64,000 nt of DNA from Actinomadura alba. Its GTDB lineage: Bacteria; Actinomycetota; Actinomycetes; Streptosporangiales; Streptosporangiaceae. The notes below the pieces were generated by a model that was not told the origin of the DNA, did not search any database, and saw nothing but the letters and a program-made list of their open reading frames with translations. The stretch spans positions 1-64,000 of the forward strand of contig NZ_JABVEC010000003.1 of assembly GCF_014323705.1 (NCBI RefSeq), read 5' to 3'. Shown one piece after another: positions 24,790 to 33,325 of the stretch (positions are counted from its first letter, which is position 1; each line of letters opens with the position of its first letter). The translations under genes were made by a program, and so were the position numbers.

Positions 24790-25674
24790 ATGAGCAGACA
24801 CCCCCGGCGCGCCGTCGCCCAGCAGACCGTCGAGATCCTCGACCGCGGCTCTTACGCGGCCCCCTCCGGGCGCACCGTCGACCTCGCCGCCCGGCTGGCA
24901 CGTGCGGTCGAAGGCACCCGCGTCCACCGGCCGGCCGAGCTGACGGCGCTCGTCTCCCGGCTCCTCCCGCCCTCACCCGGACTGCCGACGCGGATCGAGG
25001 TGACCGACGAGACCACGCTCGAGGCCGCCCGCCGGCTGACGGACCAGGCCGGCGACGAGGTCGCCTGCCTCAACTTCGCGTCGGCGAAGAACCCGGGCGG
25101 TGGTTTCCTGAACGGCGCGCACGCCCAGGAGGAGAGTCTGGCCCGGTCGTCGGGTTTGTACGCCTCGCTGCTCGCGGGCCGCGAATACTACGACTTCCAC
25201 CGGGCGCAGGGCAACCTGCTCTACAGCGACCACATGATCTACTCGCCCGGTGTGCCGGTGTTCCGCGACGACTCCGGCGCTCTGCTAGAGGAGCCGTACG
25301 ACGTGGCGTTCCTGACGTCGGCGGCGCCCAACCGAGGTGCCCTGCGCGATCCCGCTGCGGCGGCCCGGATCCCCGAGGTGCTGGCGCTGCGCGCCGCCAA
25401 GGTGCTCGCCATGGCGCACGTCAACGGGCATCGCCGTCTGGTGCTCGGCGCCTGGGGCTGCGGGGTGTTCCGCAACGATCCGGTGGAGGTCGCCGAGGCC
25501 TTCTCCGGACTGCTGCGCGGCGACGGTCCGTTCGCTGGGCGGTTCGGCCACGTCACCTTCGCGGTGTACGACCCGGCGCAGGGTGAGCCGCGGCTCGCCG
25601 CGTTCCGCCGGACGTTCGAGAGCCGTCCCGTGTCGATCAAGGATCGGGGCGCCCATGCCTACCCCGATCCTTGA
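24790..25674 (+). CDS. TIGR02452/DUF2263 microbial PARG-type ADP-ribose hydrolase
   Basis: A 294-residue protein of the microbial PARG family (DUF2263). The N-terminal helical segment is RRAVAQQTVEILDRGSYAAP. The ADP-ribose-binding macrodomain-like core has the signature LNFASAKNPGGGFLNGAHAQEESLARSSGLYASL (about residues 97-131), where the adjacent Glu residues are catalytic in PARG enzymes. LGAWGCGVFRNDP (about 219-231) is the second conserved loop. It should remove ADP-ribose from proteins or nucleic acids. The last codons are part of a long inverted repeat. It is close to the pnkp-hen1 RNA repair operon, with one lipoprotein gene between. Confidence 0.9.
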   Translation: MSRHPRRAVAQQTVEILDRGSYAAPSGRTVDLAARLARAVEGTRVHRPAELTALVSRLLPPSPGLPTRIEVTDETTLEAARRLTDQAGDEVACLNFASAKNPGGGFLNGAHAQEESLARSSGLYASLLAGREYYDFHRAQGNLLYSDHMIYSPGVPVFRDDSGALLEEPYDVAFLTSAAPNRGALRDPAAAARIPEVLALRAAKVLAMAHVNGHRRLVLGAWGCGVFRNDPVEVAEAFSGLLRGDGPFAGRFGHVTFAVYDPAQGEPRLAAFRRTFESRPVSIKDRGAHAYPDP

Positions 25675-25682
25675 TCGACACG
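25629..25682. terminator. 21-bp perfect inverted repeat between convergent genes
   Basis: The left arm 25629-25649 and right arm 25662-25682 are perfect reverse complements over 21 bases (left arm starts CGTGTCGATCAAGG), with a 12-base spacer. The left arm and loop encode the last residues of the PARG-type protein. The other side is 23 bases from the stop of the LLM gene. A bidirectional terminator is most likely; perfect pairing over 21 bp is more than is needed. Confidence 0.75.
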
Positions 25683-25705
25683 AGACTGGTCCCCCGGGCG
25701 TGAGG

Positions 25706-26632
25706 TCAGACCTTCGGAAGGACCTCGGCGGCCAGGAGTTCGAGGTGGTCCAGATCGTCGAGGTCGAGCACCTGCAGGTACATCCGCTCGCTACCGAGCG
25801 CCCCGAATTCGCCGATCCTGTCGACGACCTCGGCGGGCGTGCCGGCGAGCCCGTTCTCGCGCAACTCGGCGACGTCGCGGCCGATCGCTTCGGCACGCCG
25901 CTTGATCTCGGCCTCGTCGCGGCCGCAGCAGACGACCTGGGCCGCCGAGTAGACCATCGGCTCGGTCCGCCCGGCCTCGTCACAGGCCGCCCGGACCCGA
26001 CCGTACGCGGCCTTGACGTCGTCGAGCCCCATGAACGGGGTGTTGTACTCCTGCGCGAAGCGGGCCGCCAGCCGCGGTGTCCGCTTCGGGCCTCCGCCAC
26101 CGATGATCACCGGTGGTCCGCCCGCCTGCGCGGGCTTGGGCAGGGCCGGCGATTCGGCCAGCCGGTAGTACTCACCGTCGAAGGAGTACGTCTCCCCGAC
26201 CGGCGTCCTCCACAGCCCGGTCACGATCTCGAGCTGCTCCTCGAACCGGTCGAACCGCTCCCGCAGACCGGGGAACGGAATGCCGTACGCGGTGTGCTCG
26301 GCCTCGAACCAGCCGGTGCCGAAGCCGAAGTCGATCCGGCCTCCGCTCATGTCGTCGACCTGGGCGACCGAGATCGCCAGCGGCCCTGGCAGACGGAAGG
26401 TCGCCGCGGTGACCAGCGTGCCGAGCCTGATCCTGCTGGTCTCGCGGGCGAGCGCGCCGAGCGTCACCCACGAGTCGGTGGGCCCGGGCAGTCCGGAGAC
26501 GTCGCCCATCTTGAGGTAGTGGTCGGAACGGAAGAACGCGTTGAAGCCGAGGTCCTCGGTGGCCTTGGCGACGCGCAGCAGCGTTTCGTAACTCGCGCCC
26601 TGCTGGGGCTCGGTGAAGATCCGAAGAAGCAT
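25706..26632 (-). CDS. LLM-class F420-dependent oxidoreductase
   Basis: A 308-residue luciferase-like monooxygenase fold protein. Features typical of the F420-dependent branch are the N-terminal RIFTEPQQGASYETLLRVAKATEDLGFNAF barrel start, SDHYLKMG, IRLGTLVTAATFRLPGPLAISVAQVDDMSGGRIDFGFGTGW (cofactor region, about residues 70-110) and PPVIIGGGGPKRTPRLAARFA. ATG 26632 follows GGATGG; the frame upstream runs into the neighbour and is ignored. The substrate is unknown. Monocistronic, convergent with the PARG-type gene. Confidence 0.9.
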   Translation of the reverse strand: MLLRIFTEPQQGASYETLLRVAKATEDLGFNAFFRSDHYLKMGDVSGLPGPTDSWVTLGALARETSRIRLGTLVTAATFRLPGPLAISVAQVDDMSGGRIDFGFGTGWFEAEHTAYGIPFPGLRERFDRFEEQLEIVTGLWRTPVGETYSFDGEYYRLAESPALPKPAQAGGPPVIIGGGGPKRTPRLAARFAQEYNTPFMGLDDVKAAYGRVRAACDEAGRTEPMVYSAAQVVCCGRDEAEIKRRAEAIGRDVAELRENGLAGTPAEVVDRIGEFGALGSERMYLQVLDLDDLDHLELLAAEVLPKV

Positions 26633-26729
26633 GCTGCCATCCTCGTACGAACCCGCTCGCGGACGTCGACCGGGGTCCGGCGCCGCCGCCGGCACCGGAC
26701 CCCGGTGGTCCACTCGATGGGCGGCCGGA

Positions 26730-27998
26730 TCAGTGCGACCTGCGCCGCCGGCGGCTCAGGCCCATGAGCACCAGCCCGCCGCCGACCAGGCCGAGGGCGA
26801 GACCCGCGATCAGCCGCGTCGGGGCCCCGGTGTGCGGCAGGCCGCCGGGCTCGCCCGGTCCCCCGTGCGCTCCAGGTCCGCCGGGGCCTCCGGGCGGTCC
26901 GTCGGGCCCGTCGTGCGGTACGCCGCCGAGCGGTCCGTGCGGGACGCCACCGAGCGGCCCGTGCGGTCCGTCGCCCGGCGCGCCGTGAAGAGGACCCCGG
27001 GCCGGGATGGCGGTCCGCACGGGGATCTCCGGTACGACCTTGGTCTGCGGGCTGCAGTCGTTGTCGGCCTTGTTGGCCTCGATCGTCGGCGAGGTCGCCC
27101 GGATCGGTGCGTTGATCAGCAGGCCCGGTTCCACCGCCGAGTCGAGCTGGACGTTCATCCGGACCTTGCGGGACTCGCCCGACTCGAGCGACCCTAGGTC
27201 GCAGACGACAGCGGCGCGCTGCGGCTCGCACGGCGCCGGGGTATCGGTCACCGTGAACGGCGGACGCGTCAGCGTGATGCTCTCGCGGACGGTCCTGATG
27301 AGCTGGCGCACCATGACGTGCTCTGCGGTGACGGTCCCCCGGTTGACCACGGTGATCTCGTACGGCACCGTCTCGCCGGGCGCGACCTCAGGCGGCGCCT
27401 TCCCCACCACCGCGAGGTCGGCGGCCTCCACGACCTTCACCGTCGGGAAGGCCGCCTCGACCTTCCCATGGTCCGACGGGCTGCCCCAGGTCACCGTCCC
27501 CCTGCCGCCGATGGCGTCGCCATCGCAGGCGTCGGCGTCGACCTTCGCGGTCAGCACCCCCGTCTTGGTCTGGCCGTGCTGCATCGCACCGAGCTCGCAG
27601 ACCGCTGTTTCGCGCTGCCACGAGCAGTCGTCCTGCCCTGCCACGAAGTCCAGATGCTCGGAAAGCGGGGCGGCGAACGTCACGTGGTCGACCTTGTCCG
27701 CTCCCCGGTTGGTGACGGAGAACGGCCAGTCGTAGGTCTTGCCGGGGAGTATGGGAACATTCGGGGCGTCGATGTCGAGGACGATTCCGGCGCGCTTCAT
27801 CGATCGTTTCTCAGCGGCCTTCACGTGGAGGATGGGCGCGTGATGGAGGTCGCTCGCGATCCCGGCCCGTCCCTCGGCCCGCGCCCCGGCCCGGACGTCG
27901 GCGCCCGGGGCGAACGCCGGGACCATCGCGAGAAGCACCAGCACCGGCACGACCATGAGACTTCGAGCGCCGAACCGGCGTCTCGTTATGTGGATCAT
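26730..27998 (-). CDS. LPxTG-anchored surface protein with DUF11-like repeats
   Basis: A 422-residue cell-surface protein. Signal peptide at about residues 1-35; two CARDB/DUF11-like Ig modules (about 75-195 with FSVTNRGADKVDHVTF; about 198-325 with YEITVVNRGTVTAEHVMV), each with a Cys pair. A Gly/Pro/His-rich stalk follows, containing two near copies of PHGPLGGV. The sortase signal LPHTG is at 387-391, then a membrane helix and an RRRRRSH tail. It would be linked to peptidoglycan by sortase. ATG 27998 is followed directly by a basic signal n-region. No sortase gene is in the window. Confidence 0.9.
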   Translation of the reverse strand: MIHITRRRFGARSLMVVPVLVLLAMVPAFAPGADVRAGARAEGRAGIASDLHHAPILHVKAAEKRSMKRAGIVLDIDAPNVPILPGKTYDWPFSVTNRGADKVDHVTFAAPLSEHLDFVAGQDDCSWQRETAVCELGAMQHGQTKTGVLTAKVDADACDGDAIGGRGTVTWGSPSDHGKVEAAFPTVKVVEAADLAVVGKAPPEVAPGETVPYEITVVNRGTVTAEHVMVRQLIRTVRESITLTRPPFTVTDTPAPCEPQRAAVVCDLGSLESGESRKVRMNVQLDSAVEPGLLINAPIRATSPTIEANKADNDCSPQTKVVPEIPVRTAIPARGPLHGAPGDGPHGPLGGVPHGPLGGVPHDGPDGPPGGPGGPGAHGGPGEPGGLPHTGAPTRLIAGLALGLVGGGLVLMGLSRRRRRSH

Positions 27999-28336
27999 TA
28001 CGGTCCTTCCGTGACCTGGTCAGCACCTTGAGCAAGTCACTGTTGTAATCCTCTTCAGCCGTATCTCCTAACTCCCGGTCGGCATGTCGTAACGGAAAGT
28101 AGTGTAAAAATTCGGCCGGGTTAGATCTGCCTTCCGGGTCCGGTGAACCCTTTCCGGGTCATCTCCGGCCGACTCGCCGGCAGGCACATTCCCACGTCAT
28201 CGGCCCTTGCGGCGGCGCGGTCCGCGCGGCCGTGGCGGCGTCCAAGACCTGTCGTCATGACCAGAAGGCATCAGTCGGCGGAAGCGCGCACGTGCGTCAT
28301 TCCACCGGGCCGGACGTCGGATGACGACGCCGGGAA
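27999..28336. other. intergenic region upstream of the LPxTG gene
   Basis: A 338-base gap between two minus-strand genes. GC content falls around 28040-28130 (TAACGGAAAGTAGTGTAAAA), where the promoter of the surface-protein gene probably lies. A GC-rich hairpin-capable stretch (CGGCC near 28200 with CGGCCG near 28235) may end the methyltransferase transcript. I see no gene with a ribosome binding site here. Confidence 0.4.
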
Positions 28337-29710
28337 CTAGCCCCTGACCAGGGTCGCGACCATCTCCACATGGTGAGTCATCGGGAAGGCGTCGAAGGCG
28401 CGCAGGTCGTCGAGGGCCCAGCCGCGCTCGCCGAAGTAGGCGAGGTCTCGGGCGAGCGTCGCCGGATCGCAGGAGACGTAGGCGATCTTGCGACCGGCCA
28501 GCTTCGCGATCTGATCGACGACCTCGCGGCCCGCCCCGGCCCGGGGCGGGTCGAGGACGACCAGATCGGCTCGCTTGACGCGGCTCTCGTCGGCCCGTCC
28601 CGCGGGCTTTCCGCGCTTGGCGGGCCGGGGCTGCGTCCGGCGGCCGAACTCCAGGTCGGCGAGGACCTCCTCGACCTTGCCGCTCTCGATGGACACCTGC
28701 GGCAGGTCCTTCAGGTTGAAGCGCGCGTCCCGTACCGACTGGCCGTCGGACTCGATGCCGACCACCAGCCCGTCCCGGCCGACCCGCTCACCGAGCACCC
28801 CGGCGAACAGCCCGACGCCGCAGTAGAGGTCCACGGCGATGTCACCGGGCTTGGGCTCCAGCGCGGTGAGCACGGCGTCGACGAGGACGCCGGCCGCACC
28901 CGGGTGCACCTGCCAGAAGCCGCTCCCGCTGACCTGCCACAGACGCCCCGCCACCTCCTCGCGGACGTACGGCAGGGATGCGCCCGGCTCGGCCCGCCCG
29001 CGAACGAGCCGTACGGGCACGTCCAGCCGGGGCACCCGGACCGGCCGGCGGTCGCGGCCGCGGCGCTCGGTCAGGGCGACGATCCGGTCGCCGGTGGCGG
29101 CGGACGCGATGCCCTCGACACCCGAGGCTCCGGGCCACCGCTTGCGCTCGATGCCCATCAGCTCGACCTCGGGGTGGGCGATCAGGCATTCGTCGATCGG
29201 CTCGATGCTGTGGGAGCGATGCCTGCGCAGGCCGACCGCGCCGTCGCCGCGCACGGCGAACTGCACCCTCGTGCGCCAGCCCAGGCCGGGCGGCGTGACG
29301 ATCGGCTCGCCGTCGTCGCCGTACTCCGCCGGCATCGGTACCTCTTCGACGACCACCGGGCGGTCGATGCCGGCCAGCCGGCTCAGCTGCTCGGCGATGA
29401 CGGCGGCCTTCAACCCTCGCTGCGCGGGCAGCGAGGCGTGCTGCCAGTCGCAGCCGCCGCAGCGGCCCGGGCCGGCGAAGGGGCAGGGTGGCTCGACGCG
29501 ATCCGGGGACGCCTGGAGCACCTCGACCGCGTCGGCGCGGAGGAACTTCTTGCCCTCCTCGGTCACCCGGGCGCGGACGGTCTCGCCCGGCAGCGCGTGG
29601 CGTACGAACACCACCTGGCCCTCATGCCGGGCAACGCACCATCCGCCGTGGGCCACCGGTCCGATCTCGAGCTCGAGCAGGTCACCGGTGCTGGGCAGGC
29701 CGTCAGTCAT
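28337..29710 (-). CDS. TrmA/RlmD-family class I SAM-dependent RNA (uracil-5-) methyltransferase
   Basis: A 457-residue RNA methyltransferase. N-terminal TRAM domain (LELEIGPVAHGGWCVARHEGQVVFVRHALPGE), then iron-sulfur ligands CPFAGPGRCGGC with a later Cys in DECLIAHP, as in RlmD. SAM-binding motif DLYCGVGLFAGVLG (about residues 293-306), LVVLDPPRAGAG, the catalytic Cys in YVSCDPATLARDL (about 411) and the base Glu in HHVEMV. It probably makes m5U in rRNA or tRNA. The ATG at 29710 overlaps the stop of the upstream permease gene by eight bases, so the two form an operon. Confidence 0.92.
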   Translation of the reverse strand: MTDGLPSTGDLLELEIGPVAHGGWCVARHEGQVVFVRHALPGETVRARVTEEGKKFLRADAVEVLQASPDRVEPPCPFAGPGRCGGCDWQHASLPAQRGLKAAVIAEQLSRLAGIDRPVVVEEVPMPAEYGDDGEPIVTPPGLGWRTRVQFAVRGDGAVGLRRHRSHSIEPIDECLIAHPEVELMGIERKRWPGASGVEGIASAATGDRIVALTERRGRDRRPVRVPRLDVPVRLVRGRAEPGASLPYVREEVAGRLWQVSGSGFWQVHPGAAGVLVDAVLTALEPKPGDIAVDLYCGVGLFAGVLGERVGRDGLVVGIESDGQSVRDARFNLKDLPQVSIESGKVEEVLADLEFGRRTQPRPAKRGKPAGRADESRVKRADLVVLDPPRAGAGREVVDQIAKLAGRKIAYVSCDPATLARDLAYFGERGWALDDLRAFDAFPMTHHVEMVATLVRG

Positions 29711-31817
29711 GATCTGAGACACTACCGCCACCGGCGGGTACGTCGGGCCCGCCGCGGCCTTCGTAGGTGCGCCGGGCGACCAGTTCGGGCCGGCCCTTCA
29801 GGCGGTCGGAGGACACCAGCTGCCAGGGGACGCTGGTGACCATGACGCCCGGCTGGAAGAGCAGCCGGCCCTTGAGCCGCAGGGCACTCTGGTTGTGCAG
29901 CAGGTGCTCCCACCAGTGGCCGACGACGTACTCGGGGATGAAGACCGTCACGACGTCACGGGGGCTGCGCCTGCGGACGCTCTTGACGTACTCCAGGACC
30001 GGCCGGGTGATCTCGCGGTAGGGCGAGTCGAGGATCTTGAGCGGTACCGGGAGGTCGAGCCGGTCCCAGGTCTCCTGGAGCTGCGCCGCCTCCTTGGTGT
30101 CGACCGAGACGGTGATCGCCTCGAGCGTCGACGGCCGGGTCGCGCGGGCGTAGGCCAGTGCCCTGAGCGTCGGCTTGTGGATCTTGGAGACCAGCACGAT
30201 CGCGTGGTTGCGGGCGGGCAGTGTGACGTCCTCGCCGGTCGCCTCGAGTTCCAGCGCCACCCGGTCGTAGTGCTTGCGGATCGCCTTCATCAGCAGGTAG
30301 AGCACCGGCATCGCTATGCAGACGATGTAGGCGCCGTGGGTGAACTTGGTGATCAGCACGACGATGAGGACGATCCCGGTGATCAGCGCGCCGAAGGCGT
30401 TGATGGCCCGGGAGCGGTGCATCTGCCGCCGGGCGGCCGGTTCGGGCCCGCGTGCGAGCAGCCGGTTCCAGTGCCGGACCATGCCGATCTGGCTCACCGT
30501 GAACGAGACGAACACGCCCAGGATATAGAGCTGGATCAGCTTGGTGACCTCGGCGTCGTAGGCGTAGATGAGCAGGCCCGCCGCGGTGGCGAGGATGATG
30601 ATGCCGTTGCTGAACGCCAGCCGGTCACCCCGGGTGTGCAACTGGCGGGGCAGGTAGCGGTTCTGGGCCAGCACCGAGCCGAGCACCGGGAAACCGTTGT
30701 AGGCGGTGTTGGCGGCCAGGACCAGCACCAGCGCGGTCATCAGCGTGACGTAGCCGAACATGGCCGGGAAGTTGCTGAAGACCGTGTGCGCCACCTGGGC
30801 GACGATGGGGTCCTGCGCGGAGACGTCGTGGCCGGTCGCCGGGTCGATCAGGCGGCTGCCGTGGGACGGGTCGGCGAACTTGGCGTCGGTGATGAAGGCG
30901 AGTGCCGTGATGCCGCCGAACATGGTGGCCGCGACCAGGCCGAGCATGAGCAGCGTCGCCGCGGCGTTCTGCCCCTTGGGCTTCTTGAAGGCCGGCACGC
31001 CGTTGCTGATCGCCTCGACCCCGGTGAGCGCCGCACAGCCGGACGCGAACGCGCGTAGGAGCAGGAACACCAGGGCGAACCCGGCGATGCCCGCCTCGCC
31101 GCCCTGGACCTCGAAGCCGGCGGTCTCGGCCTTGAGGTCGGCACCGAAGGCCAGGCGGGTGAAGCCCCAGAGCATCATGCTGAAGATGCCGAACATGAAC
31201 AGGTAGGTGGGGATCGCGAAGGCGATGCCCGACTCCTTGAGCCCACGCAGGTTCAGGACGGTGAGCACGCCGACGACGACGATCGCCGCGAGGACCTTGT
31301 GACTTTCCAGGACGTGGACGAACGCGGCGAGGTTCTCGATCGCCGCCGAGACCGACACCGCCACGGTGAGCACGTAGTCGACGAGCAGCGCGCTCGCCAC
31401 GATCACGCCCCAGTTGCCGCCGAGGTTCTCGGTGGCCACCTCGAAGTCGCCGCCGCCGCTGGTGTAGGCGCGGACGTTCTGCCGGTACGACGCCACCACG
31501 GTGAGCAGGATGACGATCACGGCGGCCCCCACCCAGGGGGTGAAATGGTAGGCCGCCAGGCCCGCGACGCCCAGCGTGATCAGGATCTCCTGGGGCGCGT
31601 AGGCCACCGAGGACAGTGCGTCGCTCGCGAAAACGGGCAGCGCGAGACGCTTCGGGAGCAGCTGTTCGTGCTGCTGAGCGCTTCGCAACGCCCTTCCCAG
31701 AAGGAGGCGTTTCACTAGGTCGGGTGCCTTCGACACGAGATGAGACTCTAGTCGGTCCTTGACGGCTTCCTGACGCCCACCGACCTCGCCGGATGGGCGG
31801 TCTGACCTGGTCGGCAC
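29703..31817 (-). CDS. APC-family permease, KimA-like potassium transporter candidate
   Basis: A 704-residue membrane protein with about 12 transmembrane helices in residues 65-510 and a cytoplasmic C-terminal domain of about 180 residues. The N-terminal phrase LPVFASDALSSVAYAPQEIL and SGCAALTGVEAISNGVPAFKKP are typical of the APC transporters that include KimA (YdaO), a high-affinity K+ importer. The start is GTG 31817, with little Shine-Dalgarno support; GTG 27 codons later is an alternative. Divergent, 110 bases away, are two TrkA genes, and kdpDE lies 3 kb off. The context strongly supports K+ transport. Confidence 0.85.
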   Translation of the reverse strand: MPTRSDRPSGEVGGRQEAVKDRLESHLVSKAPDLVKRLLLGRALRSAQQHEQLLPKRLALPVFASDALSSVAYAPQEILITLGVAGLAAYHFTPWVGAAVIVILLTVVASYRQNVRAYTSGGGDFEVATENLGGNWGVIVASALLVDYVLTVAVSVSAAIENLAAFVHVLESHKVLAAIVVVGVLTVLNLRGLKESGIAFAIPTYLFMFGIFSMMLWGFTRLAFGADLKAETAGFEVQGGEAGIAGFALVFLLLRAFASGCAALTGVEAISNGVPAFKKPKGQNAAATLLMLGLVAATMFGGITALAFITDAKFADPSHGSRLIDPATGHDVSAQDPIVAQVAHTVFSNFPAMFGYVTLMTALVLVLAANTAYNGFPVLGSVLAQNRYLPRQLHTRGDRLAFSNGIIILATAAGLLIYAYDAEVTKLIQLYILGVFVSFTVSQIGMVRHWNRLLARGPEPAARRQMHRSRAINAFGALITGIVLIVVLITKFTHGAYIVCIAMPVLYLLMKAIRKHYDRVALELEATGEDVTLPARNHAIVLVSKIHKPTLRALAYARATRPSTLEAITVSVDTKEAAQLQETWDRLDLPVPLKILDSPYREITRPVLEYVKSVRRRSPRDVVTVFIPEYVVGHWWEHLLHNQSALRLKGRLLFQPGVMVTSVPWQLVSSDRLKGRPELVARRTYEGRGGPDVPAGGGSVSDHD

Positions 31818-31927
31818 CCCCGGGCGATCTTTACCTGGCTAAGGTGATACTTACGGTGGCGGATGTGTAGCTTTCATCCGGTCCAGGATCATCGGCGACG
31901 GATCCGCGAAGCCGGGAAGGAACGGCC

Positions 31928-32593
31928 GTGCATATCGTGATCATGGGCTGTGGGCGGGTCGGGTCGAAACTCGCGCACATCCTCGAGGACAAGGGCCATT
32001 CGGTGGCCATCATCGACCAGAGTCCCGAGGCGTTCCGCCGGTTGCGAGGGGGCTTCAAGGGCCGCCGGATCACCGGTTTCGGCTTCGACCGCGACGTGCT
32101 CGTCGAGGCGGGCATCGAGCACGCCTCCGCGTTCGTCGCGGTCAGCAGCGGTGACAACTCCAACGTCATCTCGGCCCGGGTGGCCCGCGAGACGTTCGGG
32201 ATCGACAACGTGGTGGCCCGGATCTACGACTCCCGCCGAGCCGAGGTCTACCAGCGCCTCGGCATCCCGACCGTGGCGACCGTGCGCTGGACGGCCGACC
32301 AGATGCTCCGGCGGTTGCTGCCCGAGGGGGCGGAGCCGCTGTGGCGAGACCCGACCGGGCAGGTCGTCCTCGCCGAGCTGCACGTCGACTCGGGGTGGAT
32401 CGGTGAGAAGGTGACGGCGATCGAGGAGGCCGCGGGAACGAGGGTCGCCTTCCTGTCCCGGATGGGCGAGGCACTGGTGCCGACCGCCGACACTGTGATC
32501 CAGGACGGTGACATCGTCAACGTGATGGCCCACACCGGGGACATGCAGCGGATCAACGAAGCGGTGTCCCGGCGCGTGGAGAGGAGCGAGTGA
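31928..32593 (+). CDS. ceoB: TrkA-family potassium channel/transport regulatory protein (CeoB-like)
   Basis: A 221-residue peripheral protein. TrkA-N (RCK) Rossmann domain with IVIMGCGRVGSKLAHILEDKGHSVAIID (about residues 3-30) and a TrkA-C domain (about 140-215). It binds NAD(H) or nucleotides and gates K+ uptake. Start GTG 31928, with AAGGAA upstream. Its stop TGA overlaps the ATG of the next TrkA gene (TGATG). The divergent KimA-like permease is the probable partner. In actinobacteria such paired genes are called ceoBC. Confidence 0.9.
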   Translation: MHIVIMGCGRVGSKLAHILEDKGHSVAIIDQSPEAFRRLRGGFKGRRITGFGFDRDVLVEAGIEHASAFVAVSSGDNSNVISARVARETFGIDNVVARIYDSRRAEVYQRLGIPTVATVRWTADQMLRRLLPEGAEPLWRDPTGQVVLAELHVDSGWIGEKVTAIEEAAGTRVAFLSRMGEALVPTADTVIQDGDIVNVMAHTGDMQRINEAVSRRVERSE

Positions 32594-33252
32594 TGCGCGT
32601 GGCGATCGCCGGGGCCGGGGCCGTGGGGCGCTCCATAGCCCAGGAACTGCTGGAGAACGGTCACGAGGTCCTTCTCATCGACCGGGACCCGAAGGCCATC
32701 AAGGTCGAGGTCGTCCCGCGGGCCGAGTGGCTGCTCGCTGACGCCTGCGAGATCGCGTCCCTCGACGACGCCGCCCTCGAACGCTGCCAGGTCGTGGTGG
32801 CCTCGAGCGGTGACGACAAGGTCAACCTGGTGGTGTCCCTGCTGGCCAAGACCGAGTACGGGGTCCCGAGGGTGGTCGCCCGGATCAACCACCCGAAGAA
32901 CGAGTGGCTGTTCAACGAGTCCTGGGGGGTCGACGTGGCCGTGTCGACGCCCCGCCTGCTGTCCGCCCTCGTCGAAGAGGCGGTCAGCGTGGGCGATCTC
33001 GTGCGGTTGATGACCTTCCGGCAGGGTGAGGCGAACCTGGTCGAGCTGACGCTCCCCGAGGACGCGCCGCTGTCCGGCGAGCGGATCGGATCGGTGGCGT
33101 GGCCCCACGACACGGCGCTGGTCGCCGTGCTGCGCGAGGGACGCGTGCTGGTGCCGACGCCCGACGGCACCCTCGAGGCCGGTGACGAACTGCTGTTCGT
33201 CGCCAGCCAGGACGTGGAGGACGAACTCGCCGAGTTGCTCAACGCCCGCTGA
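32593..33252 (+). CDS. ceoC: TrkA-family protein (CeoC-like)
   Basis: A 219-residue second TrkA protein, paralogue of the gene before it. Rossmann motif VAIAGAGAVGRSIAQELLENGHEVLLIDRD (about residues 3-32) and TrkA-C domain from about 135 (ELTLPEDAPLSGERIGSVAWP). Start ATG 32593 overlaps the upstream stop; GTG one codon before is possible. The two proteins probably form a hetero-oligomeric ring on a K+ transporter. A strong hairpin follows its stop. Confidence 0.9.
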   Translation: MRVAIAGAGAVGRSIAQELLENGHEVLLIDRDPKAIKVEVVPRAEWLLADACEIASLDDAALERCQVVVASSGDDKVNLVVSLLAKTEYGVPRVVARINHPKNEWLFNESWGVDVAVSTPRLLSALVEEAVSVGDLVRLMTFRQGEANLVELTLPEDAPLSGERIGSVAWPHDTALVAVLREGRVLVPTPDGTLEAGDELLFVASQDVEDELAELLNAR

Positions 33253-33265
33253 GCCCGGTCCACAC

Positions 33266-33292
33266 CGATCCGCCGCCGCCAGCGGCGGATCG
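33266..33292. terminator. bidirectional terminator between ceoC and the DUF3159 gene
   Basis: Eleven-base arms (CGATCCGCCGC/GCGGCGGATCG) around a five-base loop, 13 bases after the ceoC stop and 34 before the 3' end of the convergent DUF3159 gene. Confidence 0.8.
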
Positions 33293-33325
33293 ACGGCGTG
33301 GCGGGTGCGCCAGGTGGGGAGTTCC

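Noticed and set aside
31818..31927. c-di-AMP (ydaO-type) riboswitch between the KimA-like and TrkA genes
   Set aside because: The gap is only 110 bases and shows none of the riboswitch core I would expect.
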